Shown here: positions 56,501 through 63,964 of the stretch, piece by piece | How positions within the stretch are numbered: the first letter of the stretch is position 1 | Layout of the letters: the number at the start of each line of letters is the position of its first letter | Position numbers and translations under genes: made by a program | The notes under the pieces: model-generated | Seen by the model: the letters and a program-made list of their open reading frames with translations, nothing else | Database searches by the model: none | Told to the model about the DNA's origin: nothing | Source of the DNA: Salipaludibacillus sp. CUR1 | Lineage (GTDB): Bacteria > Bacillota > Bacilli > Bacillales > Salisediminibacteriaceae | DNA: 64,000 bases | Direction of reading: 5' to 3' | Assembly (NCBI RefSeq): GCF_021028955.1 | Contig: NZ_JAIWPE010000096.1 | Coordinates: 275,312-339,311, forward strand

Positions 56501-56960
56501 CAAAAGCTGTGACTTCCTCGGTAGTCGTGACAGGGCCGTCAGTGCCGGGAATAACTGGAATATCTGCTTTTATCGCCGTTTTCCTTGCTTCAACTTTATC
56601 TCCAAACATCTTTAAATGCTCAATTGAAGGTCCAATAAATATAATCCCTTCCTCTTCACATCGTCTGGCAAATTGTATATTTTCAGATAAGAAACCGTAT
56701 CCCGGATGGATAGCGTCCACTTGGTTTCTCTTTGCTGTTTCAATAATGCTTTCAATATCCAGGTAAGCATCGATAGGCTTTTTTCCTTCTCCAACCAGAT
56801 AAGCTTCATCAGCTTTATACCGGTGAAATGCTCCTGTGTCTTCTTTTGAATAAATGGCTACCGTACGAATATTCAGCTCCGTACACGCACGAAAAACCCG
56901 AATGGCAATTTCTCCTCGATTAGCTACTAACACTTTGTTAATACGGTCTAAACGTTTCAC
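53514..56960 (-). CDS. pyc: Pyruvate carboxylase
   Basis: 1148-residue biotin enzyme that carboxylates pyruvate to oxaloacetate. Order of domains: biotin carboxylase (about 1-460; KAALGGGGRGMRIV and EVNPRIQVEHTITE), carboxyltransferase (about 530-1000; LTDTTFRDAHQSLLATR, KDMAGLLKP, HLHTHDTSGNG) and a biotinyl domain with the biotin lysine in ITEAMKMETTV near residue 1114. The start is GTG after GGGAGG. It replenishes the TCA cycle. No ftsW is found upstream. Confidence 0.97.
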   Translation of the reverse strand: MKRLDRINKVLVANRGEIAIRVFRACTELNIRTVAIYSKEDTGAFHRYKADEAYLVGEGKKPIDAYLDIESIIETAKRNQVDAIHPGYGFLSENIQFARRCEEEGIIFIGPSIEHLKMFGDKVEARKTAIKADIPVIPGTDGPVTTTEEVTAFADQYGFPLIIKAALGGGGRGMRIVRSEDELKEAFERARSEAKSAFGSEEVYIERFVENPKHIEVQILGDKHGNLVHLYERDCSVQRRHQKVVEVAPSVSLSDEARERICGAALQLMEKIQYINAGTVEFLVTDNEEFFFIEVNPRIQVEHTITEMITGIDIVHAQLMVADGKDIFSKEVGIPEQKDIYTHGFAIQSRVTTEDPQNGFMPDTGRIMAYRTGGGFGVRLDAGNGFQGAVISPHYDSLLVKLSTWALSFEDAAHKMVRNLKEFRIRGIKTNIAFLENVVQHEKFLNGEYNTAFIDESPELFVFPKRKDRGTKMLSFIGQTVVNGYPGIGTKKKPVFDERRVPKLSLEQPLPEGSKQLLDRLGPEGLANWVKVREKVLLTDTTFRDAHQSLLATRVRTHDLKQIAEPTAHLLPNLFSMEMWGGATFDVSMRFLHEDPWERLIMLRQKAPNVLFQMLLRASNAVGYKNYPDNLIDEFVDKSAEAGIDVFRIFDSLNWLEGMKPAIKAVRNSGKIAEASMCYTGDILDHTRPKYDLEYYINMAKELEKAGAHILGIKDMAGLLKPQAAYELISALKEEIGIPIHLHTHDTSGNGIYTYAKAIDAGVDIVDTAMSSMAGLTSQPSMNSLYHALSGHERQPEINISHADKLNAFWEDTRKYYEDFESGMMAPHSEIYDHEMPGGQYSNLQQQAKGVGLGDRWDEVKEMYSTVNDMFGDIVKVTPSSKVVGDMALFMVQNDLTPEQVYENGMNIDFPDSVIELFQGYLGQPHEGFPDKLQKIILKGRPAITNRPGENMEPVNLEALKEELYHKLGRQVTSHDVISYALYPKVFLDYQSFIDQFGDVSVLDTSTFFFGLRLGEEVEIEIEQGKTLIVKLVSIGEPQKDATRVIYFELNGQPREIIVRDDNIESLVSTKQKADKLNDRHIGASMPGTVVKLLVEKGDKVKKGDHLMITEAMKMETTVQAPFDGVIGQIYVSNGEAIQGGDLLVEFE

Positions 56961-57079
56961 CTTGTTTTCCTCCCTAATTTCAAAGTGGCTCTTTCATACA
57001 ACTAAAACGTAAAAGCATATCGGTTTTTCTTTAATAATTAATGCTGCGTTTCAGAATGTTTTGTCATCTCCTGAAACTA

Positions 57080-57107
57080 CTCATAATCTTATCACTTAAT
57101 CTGTCAA
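57080..57107 (-). promoter_or_regulatory. Candidate sigma-A promoter of pyc
   Basis: Minus strand TTGACA (57107-57102) and TATGAG (57085-57080) with a 16-base spacer. The -10 is weak. Confidence 0.4.
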
Positions 57108-57188
57108 ATTTCATCATTTTATACACTGACCGCTCAATCTGATATGAATTTCAGCCTTCCATAGCAGTTATTTATTTGAAAGTAAACA

Positions 57189-57225
57189 AAAAAACAGATG
57201 CGCATTAAAAACACGCATCTGTTTT
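57189..57225 (-). terminator. Terminator after ylaN
   Basis: AAACAGATGCG / CGCATCTGTTT arms with a loop of about 11 bases and T runs on the minus strand. Confidence 0.87.
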
Positions 57226-57232
57226 AAATAAA

Positions 57233-57517
57233 TTACTTTCTTTTCATGGAAGCTTCATGTAAAGAAGAAAGCTGTTTTTCCAGCTCGTCTAATAACTTCT
57301 TGCCATCTTCCTCACTGACAAGGTTCAGTCTGATTGCAAAATCAATTTCTCTGGATAAACCAAACATTTGAGTATCTAAAACCTCTTCATAAAGAGGGCA
57401 TTGAGGCATAGTGAGGTTACTCATCTGAACTTCAATAAGCTGGCGTATTTTAGCAGCATCTTCTTTTAGAAGGGCATAAGCTTTTTCATTCTGGCTTGAT
57501 AGGGTTTCAATGGACAT
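57233..57517 (-). CDS. ylaN: YlaN family protein
   Basis: 94-residue helical protein of the YlaN (UPF0358) family. In B. subtilis and S. aureus YlaN interacts with Fur and is important when iron is low. The sequence [54 protein letters not shown] is highly typical. The ATG follows GGGAGG. In B. subtilis ftsW follows; here the gene is followed by a terminator and pyc. Confidence 0.93.
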   Translation of the reverse strand: MSIETLSSQNEKAYALLKEDAAKIRQLIEVQMSNLTMPQCPLYEEVLDTQMFGLSREIDFAIRLNLVSEEDGKKLLDELEKQLSSLHEASMKRK

Positions 57518-57655
57518 CCGAATCCCTCCCGTTTATAAATCAGCACCGCTTATTGAATACTAAGGCGGCTGTTGTGTTTGTAACCGAATTCCATTCTTCC
57601 TCTTATATTATCGGTTCTTTGGCAAAATTGCAACAAGTACATGCTTTCCTGCTAA

Positions 57656-58588
57656 CTAGAAAATACTCAGGTCATACCGTTGTGATAAAGACTCCAACAG
57701 CTTCATCCCAGCGATACTGTTCCCTTTTTGATCCAGCGCAGGGCCGTAAATGCCTATCCCCGCCTTATGAGGAATGGAAGCCATGATTCCCCCGGACACT
57801 CCGCTTTTTGCAGGTACTCCTACTTTTATAGCAAATTCACCTGAAGCATTATACATACCGCAAGTCACCATAAAGGTCTTAATGATCCTCGCGATATGGA
57901 GAGGAATAACCGGCCTGTCGGATGCGGTATGAATCCCTCTGTTAGCAATTACATACGCCATTTTGGCTAAATCCTGGCAGTTTACTTCTATGGCACATTG
58001 CTTAGTGTACAGTTCAAGCAGACTTTCGACATCTCCCTCGATGACCTGATGCTGCTTTAAGAAAAAAGCCAGTGACCGGTTTAAATCTGCCGTATCATAT
58101 TCTGACCTGGCTACTTCTTCATTATAAGTGATAGATGTATTTCCTGTAAGTTCGTGAATAAAGGTGAGGAGTCGGCCTAACTTCTCATCCACAGTGCTTC
58201 CCTGCAGCATTGAAGTTACTGCCAGCGCCCCTGCATTAATCATTGGATTAAGAGGTTTGGAAGGAGAATGGGTTTCAAGCTTAATAATAGAATTAAAGGG
58301 GTCTCCCGTAGGTTCCATCCCCACACGGGAAAAAACTCCTTCTTCTCCCTGATCCATTAATGCAAGTGCCAGAGTGATAACCTTGGATATACTCTGCAAC
58401 GTAAACATTTCAGACGTATCACCAGCAGTCGCACACGTCGTACCACCTTCGGAAACTGCAAGAGAGAGAGTCCCTGGATTTTCCCTGCTTAAAGCAGGAA
58501 TATAATCTGCTACTTTTCCATAGGGAGTATATTGTAAAGCTTCCTGCACCATTAATTTCAATGCTTCGTTATCCTGGCACATCGTCAT
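57656..58588 (-). CDS. glsA: Glutaminase
   Basis: 310-residue serine-dependent beta-lactamase-fold glutaminase that makes glutamate and ammonia. The catalytic SxxK is in LQSISKVITLAL near residue 66. NPMINAGALAVTS, YNEEVARSEYDTADLNRSLAFFLK and KSGVSGGIMASIPHKAGIGIYGP are family signatures. The ATG at 58588 has GGAGG eight bases upstream. In B. subtilis ylaM lies at the same place. Confidence 0.94.
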   Translation of the reverse strand: MTMCQDNEALKLMVQEALQYTPYGKVADYIPALSRENPGTLSLAVSEGGTTCATAGDTSEMFTLQSISKVITLALALMDQGEEGVFSRVGMEPTGDPFNSIIKLETHSPSKPLNPMINAGALAVTSMLQGSTVDEKLGRLLTFIHELTGNTSITYNEEVARSEYDTADLNRSLAFFLKQHQVIEGDVESLLELYTKQCAIEVNCQDLAKMAYVIANRGIHTASDRPVIPLHIARIIKTFMVTCGMYNASGEFAIKVGVPAKSGVSGGIMASIPHKAGIGIYGPALDQKGNSIAGMKLLESLSQRYDLSIF

Positions 58589-58678
58589 ATGACTAACCTC
58601 CGTAAACTTAAACTTGGATGGATGACAAACTAATCTTTCATGTCTATACTGTAGAGGAAAGGATGGTGAAGATCAATA

Positions 58679-59176
58679 ATGTCTTCTATGATTGTTTCTA
58701 TAAAAGGTCTGGTTAAACACCCGATTATACTCGACCCGGGGGTTTGGATATTTGATGACCGTAAAATTAATTTAAGTACATATTTTTCTGACGAGAGAAA
58801 AGGGCCGGCAGATCCCTCAATTAAACAGTTAAGCCGTGCCTGGGACGAGCAGAGACTGAAAGGGGCTATGCCGCAGTCCAATCAGAACAAAGTAACGGTG
58901 GACCGTAAAGATCTGACAGAGCATTCTTTAGGAATTGCACTCAAGCCCTTCCTTGACAACGCTTCTCCTGATCCTGAGGCCGAGACAGTAACCTTTGTAC
59001 GCGCGGAAGGAAAAGAAGATTTTTCATGTCCGCTCAGTGAAGCCGAAAATGGAATCTTAGGCTTTTCCGAGCAAGGAAAGCCTTTAAAAGAAAATGGGCC
59101 TGTCCACTTTTACTATGGGGATGGTTCTAACCTCGAGGAACCGGTAACACACATTACATCAATTATTTTAAAATGA
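58679..59176 (+). CDS. ylaL: YlaL-like protein of unknown function
   Basis: 165 residues. The start SMIVSIKGLVKHPIILDPGVWIFDDRKINLSTYF and the acidic rest have no catalytic motif I can name. By position between glsA (ylaM) and phoH (ylaK) it is the YlaL counterpart. It is predicted soluble and has no signal peptide. A second ATG lies at codon 4. It is transcribed opposite to its neighbours and ends at a two-way terminator. Confidence 0.75.
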   Translation: MSSMIVSIKGLVKHPIILDPGVWIFDDRKINLSTYFSDERKGPADPSIKQLSRAWDEQRLKGAMPQSNQNKVTVDRKDLTEHSLGIALKPFLDNASPDPEAETVTFVRAEGKEDFSCPLSEAENGILGFSEQGKPLKENGPVHFYYGDGSNLEEPVTHITSIILK

Positions 59177-59186
59177 GACAGAAAGA

Positions 59187-59226
59187 CTGTTTTACCCACT
59201 CTGGAGATGTGTAAAACAGTCTCTTT
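59187..59226. terminator. Bidirectional terminator between ylaL and phoH
   Basis: AGACTGTTTTAC / GTAAAACAGTCT arms with a 15-base loop. It lies between convergent genes. Confidence 0.8.
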
Positions 59227-59238
59227 AATTACTGCCGT

Positions 59239-60567
59239 CTATAATAAATCTGCTGCCAGCTGGGCCAGCCCTGACCGTTCCCCTTTCTCCAGTTTAATAT
59301 GCCCTGACTCTCCCCTGTGTTTTAATTTTTCTGTTACATAGGTAAGCCCGTTAGTATATTCGTCAAGGTAGGGGTGGTCAATCTGTTTAGGGTCTCCCAT
59401 TAAAATTATTTTACTTCCTTCTCCAACTCTGGTTAAAATTGTTTTTACTTCATGTTTAGTTAAATTTTGAGCCTCATCGATTATTATAAACTGGTCGGGA
59501 ATGCTTCGACCTCTGATATAAGTTAATGCCTCTACCTGAATAGAGGACATTCCGGCAAGAATCTGGTCAAGCTCTCCGCTTTTATTAGTATTAAACAAAT
59601 ATTCAAGATTATCATAAATAGGCTGCATCCAAGGGCGCAGTTTTTCTTCTTTTTCGCCCGGCAGATAGCCTATGTCTTTTCCCATGGGAACTACAGGCCT
59701 TGCGACAAGAAGTTTTTTGTACTTGTTTAAATCTTCAGTCTGGTATAATCCGGCCGCCAACGAAAGCAGGGTTTTCCCTGTTCCCGCTTTTCCTGCAAGC
59801 GTCACCAGAGGAATATCCTCCCTTGTTAATAATTCCAAGGCCATTTTCTGCTGGACATTTCGCGGTTTAATCCCCCAGACAGGTTCCTGGTGAGTCAGGA
59901 AGAGGTTAATATATTCTCCCTTTTTATCAGTCATAGCTAAAGCAGACCGGGTACCATTGGCAAGGTCTTTAAATATATAAAAATGGTTAGGATAAGTGTG
60001 AGAGGTCTTGACCTCATTTACAGGGAGCTGCTTTTCTTCAAAAAGCAAGTCCATTTTCTCAGGACTCAGCCAATTCTCCTCATAGCCAAGATACATCCTG
60101 TCAAACTTTACCACTCTGTCAGATAAAAAGTCTTCTGATTTTATTCCGAGTGCATCAGCTTTAACCCGAAGTAAGGCGTCTTTGCTTACAAGGATGACTT
60201 CATCATTTTTCTTCATTTCTTTCTGCTCTATACTTATATTCAAAGCTACAGCCAAAATCCGATTATCATTCGTGGTATCAATAAAATGCTTTCTCATCTG
60301 ATCAAACGTCCGGTGATTTAATTCGACCACTAAATTTCCTCCATTAGGAAGCTTCACTCCTTCATGGAGTTTCCCTTTTTCTCTCAAATCATCAAGCAGT
60401 CTGGCTACTTCCCTTGCATTTCTTCCTATTTCATCCATGTATCGTTTTTTTGAATCAATTTCCTCGAGCACAACCGCCGGAATAATCACTTTATTTTCAT
60501 CAAATGAATAGAGAGCCAGTGGATCTTGAAGTAAAACATTCGTATCAAGAATGTATATTTTAGCCAA
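59239..60567 (-). CDS. ylaK: PIN-PhoH family ATPase/ribonuclease (YlaK)
   Basis: 442 residues. The N-terminal PIN domain (about 1-140) has IYILDTNVLLQDPLALYSF, VVLEEIDSKKR and TNDNRILAVAL with the expected acidic residues. The C-terminal PhoH ATPase domain has Walker A LAGKAGTGKTLLSLAAG and Walker B QFIIIDEAQNLTKHE. PhoH2-type proteins of this build are RNA helicase/RNases; the cell role here is unknown. The start is TTG after GGAGGG. It is a single gene between terminators. Confidence 0.92.
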   Translation of the reverse strand: MAKIYILDTNVLLQDPLALYSFDENKVIIPAVVLEEIDSKKRYMDEIGRNAREVARLLDDLREKGKLHEGVKLPNGGNLVVELNHRTFDQMRKHFIDTTNDNRILAVALNISIEQKEMKKNDEVILVSKDALLRVKADALGIKSEDFLSDRVVKFDRMYLGYEENWLSPEKMDLLFEEKQLPVNEVKTSHTYPNHFYIFKDLANGTRSALAMTDKKGEYINLFLTHQEPVWGIKPRNVQQKMALELLTREDIPLVTLAGKAGTGKTLLSLAAGLYQTEDLNKYKKLLVARPVVPMGKDIGYLPGEKEEKLRPWMQPIYDNLEYLFNTNKSGELDQILAGMSSIQVEALTYIRGRSIPDQFIIIDEAQNLTKHEVKTILTRVGEGSKIILMGDPKQIDHPYLDEYTNGLTYVTEKLKHRGESGHIKLEKGERSGLAQLAADLL

Positions 60568-60745
60568 GCTATTCCCTCCTAAAAAAATCTTTTCACTCTC
60601 CAGAAACGCGGGGGTTTATTTATTCTATTCATTTAAGTATATTCATGATCTTCTCTTCAAAGACTATAGGCTAATCTGTAAATAAAATAGGCAGTGTAAT
60701 TACCGGCAGGGCGGGAACATATACCTTTACTTAAATATAAAATAA

Positions 60746-60786
60746 AAACGATGCCCTCATGAATTAACATGCTGGCATCGTTTTAA
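60746..60786 (-). terminator. Terminator after the PNPOx-like gene
   Basis: AAAACGATGCC / GGCATCGTTTT arms around an 18-base loop. It touches the stop codon. Confidence 0.78.
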
Positions 60787-61239
60787 TTATTTTTTCATTG
60801 CGCCCATAACCTGGCGATCCAGTTTCTCTGCTGCTTCTTTATCATACGTTTTTTCATATTTAGGCTCTGTAGTAATTCGGGCACCATAAAACATGACATC
60901 CCTTACTTCATTTACAGAAATTTCGACTAAAGCTAATTTGAGGGGAACATCTTCCATCTTCTCTTCAATAACTTTCGCTTCCCCTGCAATTGCGTAAGTT
61001 GACCCTTCTCCAATTAAAGTAAGTGTAACAAGAGGTTGCTTCTTTAAATTTTCTACGATACGGGAGCGGTTATCCACAGAAAATCTCACATGTTTCTCAT
61101 CTGTGGCATAAACCCATGAAATAGCATTCACATTAGTACCGCCTGTCTCATGGTCGACTGTTGCAATTGTTACATATCGTTCTTCTCTAAGCAGTGGTAA
61201 AAGTTCTTCAGTTATAACTGTTTCAACTTGATTAGCCAT
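60787..61239 (-). CDS. Pyridoxamine 5'-phosphate oxidase family protein
   Basis: 150-residue split-barrel flavin-binding protein. The family pattern is EERYVTIATVDHETGGTNVNAISWVYATDEKHVRFSVDNRSRIVENLKKQPLVTLTLIGEGSTYAIAGEAKVIEE. True PNPOx function is unlikely; such small proteins often bind FMN or F420-like cofactors or heme. The start at 61239 has AAGGAGG ten bases upstream; the ATG at 61290 has none. It stands between phoH and ylaI. The substrate is unknown. Confidence 0.8.
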   Translation of the reverse strand: MANQVETVITEELLPLLREERYVTIATVDHETGGTNVNAISWVYATDEKHVRFSVDNRSRIVENLKKQPLVTLTLIGEGSTYAIAGEAKVIEEKMEDVPLKLALVEISVNEVRDVMFYGARITTEPKYEKTYDKEAAEKLDRQVMGAMKK

Positions 61240-61360
61240 TGTCAAACGCCTCCTTAATCTATCTACACCTATACTATACCTATATTTCAATCATCTTAAA
61301 ACCATTCTAACAAAAATCTAAGAAATAATTAACATTTAAAATAGGCATAGAGATAGTCAG

Positions 61361-61396
61361 CTGGGACAAAAACTGGTTACTATTCTTTTGTCTCAG
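61361..61396. repeat. Short intergenic repeat, copy D (PNPOx gene-ylaI)
   Basis: CTGGGACAAAA (61361-61371) and TTTTGTCTCAG (61386-61396) form a hairpin. Its right part TATTCTTTTGTCTCAG is the same tail that ends copies A, B and C. Confidence 0.68.
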
Positions 61397-61468
61397 TCTC
61401 CTTAAAAAAATTCCCCTTCTCATGTTATACTGTTTGTACAACCATTATATTAAATGAAGAGGTGCGAA

Positions 61469-61672
61469 ATGAGAGTTAAATGTGTCATTTGTGACGTGGT
61501 AGAGTCAATTGACAACCAGCTGCCCCTTGCAAAAAAATTAAGAAACAGACCCATTCACACATACATGTGTCAATCGTGTCAAGATCGTATAACTGAACGA
61601 ACAATAGAAAGAAAGCAAACAGGAAATTTTAAAGAACATACTCCTCAGGAAGAAACAGATGACTATATATAA
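61469..61672 (+). CDS. ylaI: DUF2197 zinc-finger-like protein YlaI
   Basis: 67-residue protein. It has two CxxC pairs, KCVICDVVE at the start and YMCQSCQDRI in the middle, so it is a likely zinc ribbon. The function is unknown. The start at 61469 has GAGGTG just upstream; an ATG at 61454 is less likely. It is followed by a hairpin terminator. The position matches B. subtilis ylaI. Confidence 0.87.
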   Translation: MRVKCVICDVVESIDNQLPLAKKLRNRPIHTYMCQSCQDRITERTIERKQTGNFKEHTPQEETDDYI

Positions 61673-61680
61673 GTAACCTG

Positions 61681-61713
61681 GGCATGAATTCGGTTTATCA
61701 CCGGACTCATGCC
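61681..61713 (+). terminator. Hairpin terminator after ylaI
   Basis: GGCATGA / TCATGCC arms with an inner TCGG/CCGG stem, followed by TATTTATTTTG. Confidence 0.65.
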
Positions 61714-61825
61714 TATTTATTTTGTCTCGTGCAAGAGTGGATGATCCGTACGCTTTTTTAAGCGGAGTCGCAGCATTTTCTAAAAAACTTCCCTTCATTC
61801 CCTCAACACCCGGTTATTCCCGCTG

Positions 61826-62191
61826 TTAAGAATGCTCTTCTTCTGATTTTTGTTCATCGTTTTTATGGCGTTTCAGCTGCAATTTATAGATACCCAGCAC
61901 TAATGCAGCAATAAACAGTGATTCTATTATGGGTAATGACAAAGCAAGAAAAGTGATAAATATATTTCCAAAAAACATCACAGCATAAATAACGACATTT
62001 TTTAAGACCGGAAGTTTTCGCGCGAAACCAAGATTAAAAACGAGAATACTAAGGGCGTTTATTATTATATACATGATCATAAATGCAAAAAGAAAGTTCT
62101 CAGGATCAGTGGCCCCTAGCCATTGTGCAATTGGTGTCATATCCGGCGCTACAGGCTCTGTATTATTAACAGCTGAAAGCATATAAGTCAC
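61826..62191 (-). CDS. ylaH: YlaH-like membrane protein
   Basis: 121 residues with three membrane helices (about 32-53, 62-84 and 86-105) and a charged C-terminal tail (RHKNDEQKSEEEHS). The family marker PIAQWLGATDPENFLFAFMIMYIIINALSILVFNLGFARKLPVLKN is present. The role is unknown. The ATG follows GGAGTGA. In B. subtilis typA lies next to it; here it does not. Confidence 0.86.
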   Translation of the reverse strand: MTYMLSAVNNTEPVAPDMTPIAQWLGATDPENFLFAFMIMYIIINALSILVFNLGFARKLPVLKNVVIYAVMFFGNIFITFLALSLPIIESLFIAALVLGIYKLQLKRHKNDEQKSEEEHS

Positions 62192-62334
62192 TCCTAATTT
62201 TTCATCTCAACAAATTTTACAACATTCCGATTATAGCATAACTTAATTGGCGATATTAACTATCTGACTAAATAAGATACCCTTTTTTTATAAAGCGTTT
62301 TCCGGTACACTATGTAAAAGGAGGTCGGTAGCTC

Positions 62335-62514
62335 ATGCGTTCTTTCGATATTTATTATTTTATCCTGGCTATTCTAGGAACAGTGGGAATGATGGGGATA
62401 GGAATTTCTTTCGCTCAAACCAGCCTGCTTATGTTTCTAAGCTTTCTTGTTCTAAGCCTAGGCTCTGTATTTGCAGGGTTCAAACGAAAAAAATACCTTC
62501 ACTCAACAAACTAA
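62335..62514 (+). CDS. ylaF: Small membrane protein, DUF5325 (YlaF-like)
   Basis: 59 residues with two hydrophobic helices (about 7-23 and 29-47) and a basic end FKRKKYLHSTN. It fits DUF5325, to which YlaF belongs, and matches the order around ylaH. The ATG at 62335 has AAAGGAGG about ten bases upstream. The stop lies inside the palindrome shared with suhB. Function is unknown. Confidence 0.78.
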   Translation: MRSFDIYYFILAILGTVGMMGIGISFAQTSLLMFLSFLVLSLGSVFAGFKRKKYLHSTN

Positions 62515-62545
62515 AAGGACGACACCTGCCGTCCTTTTAGTTTGT
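62506..62545. terminator. Palindromic terminator holding both stop codons (ylaF/suhB)
   Basis: A perfect 16-base inverted repeat ACAAACTAAAAGGACG / CGTCCTTTTAGTTTGT with an eight-base loop. The TAA codons of both convergent genes are in its arms. Confidence 0.88.
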
Positions 62546-63331
62546 ATTAGTGTTTAATACTTCAATTATTTCATCATAAACCCAAGGGTTAGCCGCTATT
62601 AAAGTGGTTTTTTCAAGAAAATTCAACGTTTTGCCATCATAATTTGTTGCTTTGCCTCCAACTTCCTGGAGAAGAGCATACCCTCCAGCGATATCCCAGG
62701 GTGCAAGGTTAAAGCTGATATAAGCATCAAGTCTCCCTGCAGCTACATAGGCTATTTCCAGTGCCGCCGCCCCATAAGACCGTGTACCCCGAGACCTCTT
62801 AACAATTCTCTCAAGTCGCCTGTCTTTTAATAACCATCCGGTATTAAAACTTATAATTGCTTCATTTAAAGAATTCTCGGAAAGGGGGCTTAGACGCCGG
62901 TTATTTAATTCAGCCCCTTTACCTTTTAATGAGGAAAACAACTCATCATGCATCACATCATATACAATTCCTATTACAGGTTCACCATTATGGAAAACCC
63001 CTGCAGAAATTGCGAAATAACTTTCCTGATGAACAAAATTAACCGTACCGTCAATAGGGTCTAATATCCAAACTGTACCTGAAAGATCTTTTACATTTTC
63101 AAATGATCCTTCTTCCCCCATTAAACGGTGACCAGGAAATTCTTTATCTATTTTTTCCTGAAAAAAAGCTTCTACTCCTTTATCCACATCAGTGACTAAA
63201 TCATGCTGATGAGATTTAGTGTTAACTTTAAATGTAAGCTTCATTTGTTCCTTTATGTACCCTCCCGCTTCACGGGTCCATTCTTCAGCTTTTTCTTTAA
63301 TCATTTGAAAATCTCTCTCGTTGCCGGCCAT
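62537..63331 (-). CDS. suhB: Inositol monophosphatase family protein (SuhB/YktC)
   Basis: 264-residue magnesium-dependent phosphatase. The metal site is made of LMGEEGS, WILDPIDGTVNFVHQ and APWDIAGG; GTRSYGAAALEIAYVAAGRLDAY is also typical. It hydrolyses inositol-1-phosphate or related sugar phosphates. The start at 63331 has GAGGAG nine bases upstream; an ATG at 63382 gives an unsupported extension. B. subtilis yktC is the counterpart. Confidence 0.92.
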   Translation of the reverse strand: MAGNERDFQMIKEKAEEWTREAGGYIKEQMKLTFKVNTKSHQHDLVTDVDKGVEAFFQEKIDKEFPGHRLMGEEGSFENVKDLSGTVWILDPIDGTVNFVHQESYFAISAGVFHNGEPVIGIVYDVMHDELFSSLKGKGAELNNRRLSPLSENSLNEAIISFNTGWLLKDRRLERIVKRSRGTRSYGAAALEIAYVAAGRLDAYISFNLAPWDIAGGYALLQEVGGKATNYDGKTLNFLEKTTLIAANPWVYDEIIEVLNTNTN

Positions 63332-63421
63332 ACGCCTCATCTCCTCAAATATATCTTCTGTATGTTTTCTAACATATACCATACTTATCCTTTAATTCGC
63401 AAACATTACTAATCTGTAACC

Positions 63422-63450
63422 AAAAAAAGTGAACCTCTACAAGGTTCACA
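63422..63450 (-). terminator. Terminator of the small gene at 63460
   Basis: GTGAACC / GGTTCAC arms with a seven-base loop, followed by seven Ts on the minus strand. Confidence 0.85.
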
Positions 63451-63459
63451 ACAAGTATT

Positions 63460-63648
63460 TTAAGCTTCAAGACGAAGCCATTCATTCCGGAGCTTCTCTA
63501 ATTTTTCTTTGCATTCAGTAATTTGGTCTTGTTCATTCGCTTGAATCGCATCGAATAATGTTTGGAGTTCATAGTCAATCTCCAGTTTTAGGACCGGGAT
63601 ACGTTTTTCCCCATCTCTTCTTTTTAAAGTCTGAATGACTTTCTCCAT
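63460..63648 (-). CDS. Small protein of unknown function
   Basis: 62 residues, helical and charged: the first half is basic (IQTLKRRDGEKR), the second a likely coiled coil (DQITECKEKLEKLRNEWLRL). I do not recognise the family. It has a good site (GGGG eight bases before ATG at 63648), a likely promoter and a terminator, so it should be a real one-gene unit. By position between suhB and yktB it may correspond to B. subtilis ykzI, but this is not shown. Confidence 0.68.
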   Translation of the reverse strand: MEKVIQTLKRRDGEKRIPVLKLEIDYELQTLFDAIQANEQDQITECKEKLEKLRNEWLRLEA

Positions 63649-63733
63649 AATTCGCACCCCTTTTCTTCGAGTCTCTTTTTATGTTCCTGAACAGACCAAC
63701 AATGAACCCTAAGGTGAAATAATAGTTACCATT

Positions 63734-63762
63734 ACATTATGCTATTTATCGGAATTTTGCAA
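63734..63762 (-). promoter_or_regulatory. Candidate sigma-A promoter of the small gene
   Basis: Minus strand TTGCAA (63762-63757) and TAATGT (63739-63734) with a 17-base spacer, 85 bases before the ATG. Confidence 0.45.
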
Positions 63763-63818
63763 CTATTTTTTGTTGGTATTTATAATTTTCCACGATTCTC
63801 ACAAATTTAAACCTAATT

Positions 63819-63848
63819 GAGAACAGAAATTCTGTTTTCTTTTTTTTT
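63819..63848 (+). terminator. Terminator-like hairpin ahead of yktB
   Basis: GAGAACAG / CTGTTTTC arms with a five-base loop and nine Ts in plus direction. No plus-strand gene precedes it within 1.3 kb. Confidence 0.5.
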
Positions 63849-63964
63849 AATCTGTATTCTGCTAATATAAGTTTTATAATAAGCAAATATTAATTATAGT
63901 TACTTTTAAATGTTTCATTACCATTAAAGCTTTCCGAGGCACTCAAGAAAGGAGTAAGTTACTC

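Larger units (their letters stand above)
63649..63964. other. Gene-free region between the small gene and yktB
   Basis: It holds the minus-strand promoter of the small gene (63734-63762) and a terminator-like plus-strand hairpin (63819-63848). The part after 63850 is AT-rich and should carry the yktB promoter, not clearly resolved. No other ORF seen. Confidence 0.55.

Noticed and set aside
61538..61798. 86-codon minus-strand frame over ylaI and its terminator
   Set aside because: It overlaps the conserved CxxC protein on the other strand and runs through a terminator hairpin.
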